Shown here: positions 1 through 7,275 of the stretch, in pieces
How positions within the stretch are numbered: the first letter of the stretch is position 1
Layout: each line of letters starts with the position of its first letter
Source: Bradyrhizobium niftali
GTDB lineage: Bacteria; Pseudomonadota; Alphaproteobacteria; Rhizobiales; Xanthobacteraceae
Direction: 5' to 3'
Length of the DNA: 64,000 nucleotides
Assembly: GCF_004571025.1 (NCBI RefSeq)
Contig: NZ_SPQT01000023.1
Location: forward strand, 62,001-126,000
Notes under the pieces: generated by a model
What the model saw: only the letters and a program-made list of their open reading frames with translations
Told to the model about the DNA's origin: nothing
Databases searched by the model: none
Made by a program: the position numbers and the translations under genes

Positions 1-843
1 CTTGCGCGCGTCGGCCGTCAGCGCGGCCTGCGGCGGGATGGGGTCGCCGACGTCGTAGCCCTGGATCGAAAGGCCGGCCTTGATGCAGGCGGCGAGGTTG
101 AAGCGGGCGAAGGCCTCGTTGATGCGCCACAGCCTGCGCTGGAGTGCCATGGCCTCGTCCCAGCGGCCGGCCCGGCAGAGGTCGTAGAGCGCCACGCTCT
201 GGCGCGGGATGATGCAGGCAGGTCCCGCCATCCAGCCGAGCCCGCCGATCAGCATCACCGCGGCCGGAATGTGGGCGGAGGCCGAGAACACACGCAAGGA
301 ATCGCCGCAGCGATTCATGATCGAGAGCAGCCGGCCGGTGTTGGTCGAGGCGTCCTTGATGTAGCCGATGCGCGGATGCTCAGCGAGGCGCGCGATGATA
401 TCGAGGGTGAGGTCGGAGCGCTGGAATTGCGGGTTGGTATAGATGACGACAGGAATATCGACGGCATCCGCGATGGCGCGGAAGTAGGATTCGACCTGGG
501 CGTCGGCGAGCGGGAAGTACGCCTCCAGGATCGCGAGAATGCCGTCGGCGCCGAGCTTCTGATAGGCCCTCGCCTGTGCCACCGCATCGGCCGTCGAGGT
601 AGAGGCCGCACCGGCCACCACGGGCACGCGGCCCTTCGCGGCCTTGATGGTCGTCTGCACGATTGCCGTCCGCTGCGCGGCGTCGAGATAGGCGAATTCG
701 CCGGTCGAGCCGAGCGGCGTCAGCCCATGAACGCCGGCGCCAATCAGGTCGTCGCAGAGTTTCGCGAGCACGTTCCTGTGCACCGCGCCGTCGGCATCGA
801 CGGGCGAGACGAGATACGGGAAGACACCGTGGAAATCGGGCAT
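1..843 (-). CDS. Dihydrodipicolinate synthase/N-acetylneuraminate lyase family protein (C-terminus cut by window end)
   Basis: The reading frame opens with ATG at 843 and runs off the left edge after 281 codons; the family is usually about 300 residues, so only a short C-terminal piece is missing. It is a class I (Schiff-base) aldolase TIM barrel: the loop PLGSTGEF (residues 43-50) matches the family GTTGE motif, YTNP carries the conserved tyrosine near residue 135, and GYIKDAS carries the Schiff-base lysine near residue 163. The substrate cannot be told from sequence; keto-deoxy sugar acid, 4-hydroxyproline-derived or lysine-pathway intermediates are all possible. It stands alone beside a VOC protein on the same strand, which argues for a catabolic member rather than biosynthetic DapA. 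Confidence 0.85.
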   Translation of the reverse strand, partial: MPDFHGVFPYLVSPVDADGAVHRNVLAKLCDDLIGAGVHGLTPLGSTGEFAYLDAAQRTAIVQTTIKAAKGRVPVVAGAASTSTADAVAQARAYQKLGADGILAILEAYFPLADAQVESYFRAIADAVDIPVVIYTNPQFQRSDLTLDIIARLAEHPRIGYIKDASTNTGRLLSIMNRCGDSLRVFSASAHIPAAVMLIGGLGWMAGPACIIPRQSVALYDLCRAGRWDEAMALQRRLWRINEAFARFNLAACIKAGLSIQGYDVGDPIPPQAALTADARK

Positions 844-905
844 GTCAGGGGGCCCCCGGAAACTGGTTTGCACCTGACGGGTCTTAGCAATGCCTGCGCA
901 GGCGA

Positions 906-1871
906 TCAAACCCTGAGCAGCCGCACCCGCGTGCCCCAGGGGTCGACGGCCTCCACGCCGTCCGCAAGCGCCGTGACTTGCGTGCCGCCCTTGCGCAGGC
1001 GCTCCACCTGGGCGGCGAGAATGTCCTGCTTGGCCATCACCAGCGAGAACCAGGCAAGACCCGTGGTCTGATCGTCGCGCTGGCCGGCGCCCTGGCTCTG
1101 CCAGACATTCATGCCGAGGTGATGGTGATAGCGGCCCGACGACAGGAACGCGGCACCATTGCGCTTGCGGGTCGGGTCGAGGCCGACCGTGCCGTGGTAG
1201 AAGCTTTCCGCCTGCGCGAGATCGCCGACGCGCAGATGCATGTGGCCGATGCGCATTCCGTCCGGTGCCTTGGCGTAGTCGGGAATGCGCGAGTTGGTCA
1301 GCGACAGCAGGTCGGGGATGTTGAGCTCGTCGGTCGCCATCTTCACGCTGCCCTCGCTCCACTGCCATTGCGAGGGATCGCGGTCGGCATAGACCTCGAT
1401 GCCGTTGCCTTCGGGATCGTCGAGATAGACGGATTCACTGACGAGATGATCGGCAAAGCCCGACAGCGGCACGCGATGCGAGGCGGCATGCACCAGCCAG
1501 CGCGCGAGGTCCTTGCGGGTCGGCATCAGGAAGGCGGTGTGGTAGAGGCCGGCGGCATTGCGCGGCTCGATCGCGGCATCGGGACGCGACTCGAGCACGA
1601 GCAGCGTGATGCCGGCCGTGCCGAGCTTTGCAACTGTCGCCGAGCGCTCCATCACGGCCAGCCCGATCACGTCGCGGTAGTAGTCGGCAACCGTGTCGAG
1701 ATTCTTCACCCGGAGCGTCACCATGCCGACCCGCATCGGCGTGCGGCTGGCATAGGTCGGCCCGGTGCCTTGCGCAGTGCCCTCGGCGCGTGCAGCAGCC
1801 GCGGCAGCCATCGCGAGCGAGGTGGCGCCGGCAAGTTGAAGCAGGGTGCGGCGGGTGAGGTCGATGGTCAT
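906..1871 (-). CDS. Tat-exported VOC (glyoxalase/extradiol dioxygenase-like) protein
   Basis: The 321-residue product begins with a twin-arginine signal (TRRTLLQLAGATSLAMAAA, then AARA), so it is probably exported folded to the periplasm. Two VOC modules follow: residues about 47-165 (MRVGMVTLRVKNLDTVADYY) and about 205-320 (RIGHMHLRVGDLAQAESFYH), the arrangement of catechol 2,3-dioxygenase-type enzymes. Metal-ligand candidates are the histidines in GLYHTAF and HMHLRV and the Glu in NGIEVYAD. Extradiol dioxygenases are normally cytoplasmic, so a Tat-exported member is unusual but recurrent in rhizobia. The substrate is unknown. It lies 62 bp upstream of the DapA-family gene on the same strand and may be cotranscribed with it. 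Confidence 0.8.
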   Translation of the reverse strand: MTIDLTRRTLLQLAGATSLAMAAAAAARAEGTAQGTGPTYASRTPMRVGMVTLRVKNLDTVADYYRDVIGLAVMERSATVAKLGTAGITLLVLESRPDAAIEPRNAAGLYHTAFLMPTRKDLARWLVHAASHRVPLSGFADHLVSESVYLDDPEGNGIEVYADRDPSQWQWSEGSVKMATDELNIPDLLSLTNSRIPDYAKAPDGMRIGHMHLRVGDLAQAESFYHGTVGLDPTRKRNGAAFLSSGRYHHHLGMNVWQSQGAGQRDDQTTGLAWFSLVMAKQDILAAQVERLRKGGTQVTALADGVEAVDPWGTRVRLLRV

Positions 1872-2054
1872 CGGTCAGGGCTCGCTGGAAGCGTTTGGGG
1901 CCGTGCGGCGCAATGTCGGCCGATTGCTACACGTTCCCGTGAGCGGCTCCCAATCACATGTTCGTCGGCCGGCGCCGGCTCTGTCCTGGCCACCCGGGCA
2001 GTTTCGCAATCGCCCGCGACATCCCAGATTGAGGACAACTTACAGGAGACCGCC

Positions 2055-2921
2055 ATGACCGCTCCAACTCCTCTGTCTTCACTGTCGTCCGCGCTCGCGG
2101 ACGTCGTGGCGCGTACCGCGCCCTCCGTCGTCTCCGTGCATTCGCATCGCTCCCGCGCGGCCGGCTTCGTCTGGAAGCCCGGCCTGATCGTCACTGCCGA
2201 CGAGGCGCTGGCCGACGAGGGCGAGGTCGAGATCGGCCTCCCCGACGGCAGCCGGGTCGCCGCCACGATCGCCGGCCGCGACCATACGACCGACATCGCG
2301 CTGCTGCGTGCCGAGATTGGCGTCGCGCCGGTCAAGCTGGCCGCGACGGTCCCGCCCCTCGGCAGCCTGTCGGTTGTCGTGGCCACCAACCGTGATACGC
2401 CGAGCGCCGCGCTCGGCATGGTGTCGGCGTCCGGCAGGAGCTGGCGCTCCTTGCGCGGCGGCGACATCGATGCGCGGATCGAGCTCGACGTTCGCCTGCG
2501 TCCCGGCCAGGAAGGCGGCCTCGCGCTCGATGCGACGGGTGAAGCTTTCGGCATGGCTGTGCTCGGACCACGGCGCGTGCTGGTGATTCCGACGGCGACG
2601 ATCGAGCGCATCGCGCCGCAGCTAGAGGCTCGCGGCCGCATCGCGCGCGGATATCTCGGGCTCGGACTCCAGCCGGTGCGGCTCGACGACGGTATCGGCG
2701 CGATGGTGATGAGTGTCGACAAGGCCGGGCCTTCGGCGGCCGCCGGCATTCGCCAGGGCGATGTGATCGTGGCCGTCAACGACCAGAAACTATCCGGTGT
2801 GCGCGCGCTGTCGCGGACGCTGGGACCTGCGAGCGTCGGCGCCGTGGTCGACGTCGCGGTGCGCCGCGGCGGCGAGCCGATCAACTTCAAGGTCACGGTC
2901 GGCGAGAGGCCGGAGGCGTGA
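2055..2921 (+). CDS. S1C (HtrA-like) protease homologue with PDZ domain, catalytic His and Ser replaced
   Basis: The 288-residue product has a trypsin-like fold (about residues 12-185) and a C-terminal PDZ domain (about 190-285; GYLGLGLQPV, then GIRQGDVIVAVND). The Asp of the triad is present (TDIALL). The histidine normally in TNNHV is replaced (IVTADEAL), and the serine normally in GNSGG is replaced (RPGQEGGLAL), so peptidase activity is not expected. There is no signal peptide, unlike periplasmic HtrA proteins. The ATG at 2055 sits behind a CAGGAGA ribosome site. The stop overlaps the next gene's GTG (GTGA), so the two proteins are probably made together. A role as a peptide-binding or scaffolding pseudo-protease is inference. 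Confidence 0.85.
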   Translation: MTAPTPLSSLSSALADVVARTAPSVVSVHSHRSRAAGFVWKPGLIVTADEALADEGEVEIGLPDGSRVAATIAGRDHTTDIALLRAEIGVAPVKLAATVPPLGSLSVVVATNRDTPSAALGMVSASGRSWRSLRGGDIDARIELDVRLRPGQEGGLALDATGEAFGMAVLGPRRVLVIPTATIERIAPQLEARGRIARGYLGLGLQPVRLDDGIGAMVMSVDKAGPSAAAGIRQGDVIVAVNDQKLSGVRALSRTLGPASVGAVVDVAVRRGGEPINFKVTVGERPEA

Positions 2922-3289
2922 GCGAGGACAAGCTGCCGGAGATCCTGCTGTCCCTGGAGATCGACGATCCCGCTCTCGCCGATCGCCTGGCTGCGCTGCT
3001 CGGCAATGTCGCCGGGCTCCGCCTTGCCGCGCCCGGCGAGCGGGCCGCCGCCACGGTCGTTGCCCGCGATCCGCGCGCGAGACCTGAGGACATCGCACTG
3101 ACGCAGCGCGAGCTCGACGTGCTGGCGTTGATGGCCGAGGGCGCCTCCAACAAGATGATCGCGCGCCAGCTCGGCATCTCCGTGCACACCGTGAAATTCC
3201 ATGTCGGCTCGCTGCTCGACAAGCTGGACGCCACCGGCCGCACCGATGCGGTGGCGCATGCCGCGCGCCGCGGCGTGATCGAGCTCTGA
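2918..3289 (+). CDS. LuxR-type helix-turn-helix regulator without a complete receiver domain
   Basis: The 123-residue product ends in a GerE/LuxR DNA-binding domain (residues about 58-120): LTQRELDVLALMAEGASNKM is the classical first helix pair, followed by IARQLGISVHTVKFHV. The first ~55 residues resemble a shortened receiver-like segment but contain no recognisable phospho-acceptor pocket. Its GTG start overlaps the stop of the pseudo-protease gene by 4 bp, so expression is coupled. The pairing suggests that the PDZ protein controls or senses something for this regulator, but this is inferred only from coupling. Target promoters are unknown. Confidence 0.85.
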   Translation: MSEDKLPEILLSLEIDDPALADRLAALLGNVAGLRLAAPGERAAATVVARDPRARPEDIALTQRELDVLALMAEGASNKMIARQLGISVHTVKFHVGSLLDKLDATGRTDAVAHAARRGVIEL

Positions 3290-3302
3290 GCGGCGGCGCG
3301 GA

Positions 3303-4544
3303 TCAATCGCCGACGGCGGTCTGCACCAGCGCGCGCATGCGGTCGGTATCGACGACGCGGCCATGGCTGATCACGATGCTAGGCGGGGCGTGGAAGCGCA
3401 GGGCCTCGGTGACGTCGGCCTGCTCGAGCACGACCAGATTGGCTGCGCAGCCGAGCCCGAGGCCATAGCGCTCGAGGTTGATCGCCGTGGCGGCGCGCGT
3501 GGTGATCATGTCGTAGAGCGTCTCGAACTCGCTTTTCTTCGTCATCCACAACAGGTGCGAGGCGAGGAACGCCACCTCCAGCATGTTGTTGCGGCCGAAC
3601 GGATAATAGGCGTCGGAAATGTCGTCCTGGCCGAGGCAGACATTGATGTCCGCGCCCAGCAATTCCTTCACCCGCGCGTGCAGCGGACCGTTGTGCGGAT
3701 TGCTGACGACGCTGACACGGGCCTTTCCGAGCAGCACCATCAGCTCGCGGAGATAGTTCGCGGGATAGAGCGCCATCGCCCGGCAATGATGGGCGAGCGC
3801 CCGGCCCTCGACGCCGCGCGCGATCACCGCGCGCGCCATCATGTCGAGCGTGCGCATGTTGGCGTCGCCGACGTCGTCCAGCAGCATCGAGATTTCGGCG
3901 CCGTGTTCGGCCGCGAGGTCGAAGCAGAACGCGACATGGCGGCGCATGTCCTCTTCATCGGCTTCGATCCAGGGAATCCCGCCAACGACGTCGGCCCCGA
4001 GCGCCATCGCCTTGCGCATCAGACCGTCGGCGCCGGGCTCGCGAAACAGGCCGTCCTGCGGGAAAGCCACGACCTGGATGTCGACGATGCCGCGAAACTC
4101 CTCGCGGATCGCAAGCAGCGCCTTGACGCCCTCCAGCCGGGCCTTGGTGTCGACATCGGCGAAGGCGCGGATGTGGAGATTGCCGTGAAGCGCGGCGAGC
4201 GCAACCGCGCGCCGTGCGTTCGGGACGATCCAGGACGCGTCGTAATTGCTCTTCACCGCTGCGGCGAGATCGACCGCCTTCGCCGCCTCGCTCATGCCGC
4301 CGCCCTGATAGGCCTCGAGCGCCGCCTCCGACATCATCGGCAGGGTCCATACCTTGCAGAGATGCAGGTGCGGATTGACAAATGCCGGCGTCACCAGGCC
4401 GCCTTTGGCATCGACAAAGGCCTGTGCACCGAGATCGAGCCGGTTGCCGATCGCGGTGATCACGCCATCGGTGATCGCAATGTCGACGATCTCGCGGCCG
4501 CGCGTGCGAGCATTGGTGATGACGAGATCTGGCAGGCGGGACAT
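3303..4544 (-). CDS. Amidohydrolase, cytosine deaminase-like
   Basis: The 413-residue product is a metal-dependent amidohydrolase. The N-terminal composite domain and VTPAFVNPHLHLCK give the first metal-binding HxH; LAHHCRAM supplies the later His ligand, VVSNPHN the substrate-loop residues, and LGQDDISD the catalytic Asp. The order matches cytosine deaminase/CodA and related N-heterocycle or creatinine-type deaminases. I chose the ATG at 4544 (MSRLPDLVITN) because the upstream extension is unconserved-looking. The exact base is not predictable. Ring-opening amidohydrolase and NylA-like amidase genes 6-8 kb away also act on C-N bonds, but no shared operon is visible. Confidence 0.8.
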   Translation of the reverse strand: MSRLPDLVITNARTRGREIVDIAITDGVITAIGNRLDLGAQAFVDAKGGLVTPAFVNPHLHLCKVWTLPMMSEAALEAYQGGGMSEAAKAVDLAAAVKSNYDASWIVPNARRAVALAALHGNLHIRAFADVDTKARLEGVKALLAIREEFRGIVDIQVVAFPQDGLFREPGADGLMRKAMALGADVVGGIPWIEADEEDMRRHVAFCFDLAAEHGAEISMLLDDVGDANMRTLDMMARAVIARGVEGRALAHHCRAMALYPANYLRELMVLLGKARVSVVSNPHNGPLHARVKELLGADINVCLGQDDISDAYYPFGRNNMLEVAFLASHLLWMTKKSEFETLYDMITTRAATAINLERYGLGLGCAANLVVLEQADVTEALRFHAPPSIVISHGRVVDTDRMRALVQTAVGD

Positions 4545-4573
4545 TGCAGGACTTCCACTCGGTACGCGTGCGA

Positions 4574-5665
4574 TCATGCAAGTTGGGTGCCGGGCTGCGC
4601 AGGCGGCGGAAACCGGAGCTGGACCGTCAGGCCCGGCGCATTGTCATGCAGCGCAATCTCGGCGCCATGAAGGCGCGCGACCGCGGCGACGAGGCTGAGA
4701 CCCAGGCCGTTGCCCGGCGTGTAGCGGCTTTGTTCGAGCCGGTAGAACCGCTTGAAGACGTGGTCGCGCTGGTCGGCCGGAATGCCCGGACCGTCGTCGG
4801 CGATCGCGATCACGGCGCCGCCACCGGCGCCGCGGCAGGTCACCGTCACCTGCCCACCTTTGCAGCCGTGCTTGATCGCGTTGTCGACGAGATTGGCGAC
4901 GGCATCGAACAGCAGGTCGCGGTCGCCCGTGATCGCGACCTCGCGGTCGCCGCCGAGGCTGAGACGCGTCGAAACCTGCTCGGCGGCGGCGTCGTAGAGC
5001 TCGACGACCTCGCCGGCGATCTCGGCGAGATCAAGCGCGCGGAAGGCGCTCCTGCGGGCGCGGGTCTCGATCTCCGAGATCCGGGTGATGGAGGCGAACA
5101 TGCCGAGCACGGCGTCGAGATCGGCGATGGTGTCGCCGATCAGCGCGGCGTCTGCCTCGCTGTTGCGCGGAGTATGATAGGCCTTTTCCAGCCGGCCGCG
5201 CATCCGCGTCAGCGGGGTGCGCAGATCGTGGGCGACGTTGTCGCTGACCTGCTTGACCTCGCCCATCAGCGTCTCGATGCGGTCGAGCATCTGGTTGAGG
5301 TTTTCGGCGACGCGGTCCCACTCGTCGTGGCTGCCGCGCAAGGGAATGCGGCGGTCGAGACCGGACAGCATGATGGCACGGCTGGTGGCGTTGATCTCCT
5401 CGATCCGCCCCACCGTGCGCCGGGTCACCAGCACGGCTGCGAGCCCGGCGAGCACCAGGAGCAGCACCGCGACCGCGACCATGGCGAGTTCGATCGTGCC
5501 GGTGAAGCCATCGTGATCGCCGGCGGTGCCGAGCCGGCTCTCGACATAGGCGAGCGTGCCGAAATAGACATAAGCCATGATCGCCGCGACGATCAGCCCG
5601 AACGCCGCGATCGCGATCAGCGCCAGGCGGAAGGTCGAGGAATGAAGCGTCTTAGCCAGGAGCAC
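4574..5665 (-). CDS. Sensor histidine kinase with very short periplasmic loop
   Basis: The 363-residue protein has membrane segments at about 13-35 and 58-80, separated by only ~22 residues, then a HAMP linker (TRRTVGRIEEINATSRAIM), a DHp domain with phospho-acceptor His146 (VAHDLRTPLTRMR) and a HATPase domain with the N box (LVDNAIKHG), DDGPGIP and GNGLGLSLV. The tiny extracytoplasmic loop is typical of kinases that sense membrane state or a partner protein rather than a soluble ligand. Its start overlaps the end of the upstream response regulator gene by 14 bp, so the pair is one operon. The stimulus is unknown. Confidence 0.92.
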   Translation of the reverse strand: MLLAKTLHSSTFRLALIAIAAFGLIVAAIMAYVYFGTLAYVESRLGTAGDHDGFTGTIELAMVAVAVLLLVLAGLAAVLVTRRTVGRIEEINATSRAIMLSGLDRRIPLRGSHDEWDRVAENLNQMLDRIETLMGEVKQVSDNVAHDLRTPLTRMRGRLEKAYHTPRNSEADAALIGDTIADLDAVLGMFASITRISEIETRARRSAFRALDLAEIAGEVVELYDAAAEQVSTRLSLGGDREVAITGDRDLLFDAVANLVDNAIKHGCKGGQVTVTCRGAGGGAVIAIADDGPGIPADQRDHVFKRFYRLEQSRYTPGNGLGLSLVAAVARLHGAEIALHDNAPGLTVQLRFPPPAQPGTQLA

Positions 5666-6344
5666 GGAGACAATATCCGATGCCGCGGATGGTATGGATC
5701 AGCGGATAGGCCTGGGCATCGTCGACCTTGCGGCGGACGCGCCCGACATAGACGTCGATGATGTTGGTGGAGGGATCGAAATGCAGGTCCCAGACGTGCT
5801 GGAGCAGCATCGCGCGCGAGACGACGCGGCCCTCGTTGCGGACGAGATATTCGAGCAGCTGAAACTCGCGCGGCAGCAGCGGAATTTTGCGGCCGCGGCG
5901 GCTAGCGTTGCGCGCGATCAGGTCGATGGCGAGGTCGCCGACCCGCAGCAGCGTCTCCTTGGCGATGGTCTCGCTGCGGCGGCCGAGCGCCTCGAGCCGC
6001 GCAAGCAGCTCGACGAAGGAGAACGGCTTGACGAGATAGTCGTCCCCGCCGGCGCGCAGGCCGCGCACGCGGTCGTCCACCTCGCCGAGCGCCGAAATAA
6101 TCAGGAAGGGCGCGGCGATGCCGTCGTCGCGCAATTGGCGCATCACGGCGATGCCGTCGATGTCGGGCAGCATGCGGTCGATCGTGATCACGGCATAGTC
6201 GCGCGCGGCGCCCTGGCTCAGGGCTTCGCGCCCCGTGGCGGCGAGATCGACCTCATAGCCGGAGGTCGTCAACTCTTCGACGAGTTGGCCTGCGGTTTCC
6301 GGATCGTCCTCGACGACCAGGATGCGGCGGTGACCTCCGGTCAT
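5652..6344 (-). CDS. OmpR/PhoB-family response regulator
   Basis: The 230-residue product has a receiver domain (acidic pair EDD at 12-14, phospho-acceptor Asp56 in ITIDRMLPD, Lys in YLVKPFS) and a winged-helix DNA-binding domain (LLPREFQLLEYLV, then VWDLHFDPSTNIIDVYVGRV). The ATG at 6344 has GGAG six bases upstream; an in-frame GTG at 6356 would place the start over that ribosome site. It is the partner of the overlapping histidine kinase gene downstream. Together they form a two-component system of unknown target; the adjacent glycine-rich exported protein is on the same strand just upstream, a possible but unproven target. Confidence 0.93.
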   Translation of the reverse strand: MTGGHRRILVVEDDPETAGQLVEELTTSGYEVDLAATGREALSQGAARDYAVITIDRMLPDIDGIAVMRQLRDDGIAAPFLIISALGEVDDRVRGLRAGGDDYLVKPFSFVELLARLEALGRRSETIAKETLLRVGDLAIDLIARNASRRGRKIPLLPREFQLLEYLVRNEGRVVSRAMLLQHVWDLHFDPSTNIIDVYVGRVRRKVDDAQAYPLIHTIRGIGYCLRAPG

Positions 6345-6444
6345 GCAAGACTCCACGCGACGATCGCCACCAGACTATCCCGTTCCGGGGCTGAGCGGAA
6401 CCGCCTGATGGCGATCGCGACAATGGTGCGGTACGGCGATGCGA

Positions 6445-6960
6445 CTACCAATAGTCTCCGCACACATTGACCCATTGCCACCCATAGGGCGTCCAGCTCC
6501 TGCGCCAGCAACCGTCGTAGTAGCCAGCGTAGATGAAAGGTGCTCCGAAGAAGAAGCGATGGTGGTGCCGGAAGAAGGCGTGGCGGCCGATGAAGGGCCT
6601 GCCGTGCCAGCCGGCGCCGGCAAAGCGCGGCCCAAAGGCGGCGCGGGTCGCTAGCGGAGCCGCGGCAAAGCGAGGTCCAATGGCGGCGTGGGCGGCCATT
6701 GGCGAACCGACGAAGCGGGCACCACCAGCGCCGCCCATCCCGCTAAATCGCATGCCCCCGCCACCCATGCCGCCACCACCGACATGCATGCCGCCACCAC
6801 CGAAGTGGCCACCGCCGCCAAAGCCGCCATGTCCTCCGCCGCCGAAGCCGCCGTGTCCTCCGCCGCCGAAACCACCACCTCGGGCGAGAACGGGCGAAGC
6901 GACCGCCAACGTCGCGGCCATGGCCGCCGCGACGATGCCGGTGAGAAGCCTGCTGTGCAT
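6445..6960 (-). CDS. Exported glycine/histidine-rich protein
   Basis: The 171-residue product has a signal peptide (hydrophobic run then SPVLARGGG) followed by a low-complexity block in which GGFGGGGH is repeated about three times and continues as GGGGMHVGGGGMGGGG. The C-terminal third is different: rich in His, Phe and Arg (AFFRHHHRFFFGAPF) and ending in aromatic residues with two cysteines (GCWRRSW, NVCGDYW). No enzyme domain is recognisable. Similar exported Gly-rich proteins are common in Bradyrhizobium, but function is unknown; metal binding by His or a surface-structural role are guesses. An AGGAGGATA-like ribosome site precedes the ATG. Confidence 0.8.
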   Translation of the reverse strand: MHSRLLTGIVAAAMAATLAVASPVLARGGGFGGGGHGGFGGGGHGGFGGGGHFGGGGMHVGGGGMGGGGMRFSGMGGAGGARFVGSPMAAHAAIGPRFAAAPLATRAAFGPRFAGAGWHGRPFIGRHAFFRHHHRFFFGAPFIYAGYYDGCWRRSWTPYGWQWVNVCGDYW

Positions 6961-7096
6961 CTGAATATCCTCCTTGTCGCGGCGACGGTCGCGCCGCTCC
7001 AGGGGATCAGATGAGGAAAATGCGCCCTAACCTTCAACTTACAAATGCGCCAGATTCTGACGCGGGTGTTAGGGAGGCGGACCGCCGAACTCTCCT

Positions 7097-7183
7097 CGTC
7101 ATTGCGAGGAGCCCTTGCGACGAAGCAATCCGGACCGTCCAGGCGGAGGCAGTCTGGATTGCTTCGCTGCGCTCGCAATGACG
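7097..7183. repeat. Intergenic palindromic repeat, family A (copy 1)
   Basis: An imperfect inverted repeat of ~87 bp whose ends read CGTCATTGCGAGG and CTCGCAATGACG, with inner arms GAAGCAATC and GATTGCTTC. A second copy lies at 58015-58102 with nearly the same ends and inner arms. The remainder of the 6961-7275 gap holds the leader of the glycine-rich gene and another palindrome; no gene is seen. It would fold into a long hairpin if transcribed. Confidence 0.9.
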
Positions 7184-7236
7184 ACGTGGGTAGAATTCGC
7201 CGTACGTCGACGAGCTCAACTCGCGGAGGCTTTCCG

Positions 7237-7265
7237 ACCTCTCCCCGCAACGAGCGGGGAGAGGT
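7237..7265. repeat. Short palindrome, family E (core only)
   Basis: ACCTCTCCCCGC and GCGGGGAGAGGT flank a 5-base loop, giving a 12-bp stem just past the 3' end of tex. It is the core arm of the longer elements at 19946-20081 and 46432-46560. There is no T-tract, so it is not a canonical terminator, though it may protect the tex mRNA end. Confidence 0.8.
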
Positions 7266-7275
7266 AAGAGACGTC

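Noticed and set aside
978..2054. Long top-strand open frame before the pseudo-protease start
   Set aside because: It is antisense to the VOC gene and reflects high GC; the ribosome site and homology place the start at 2055.
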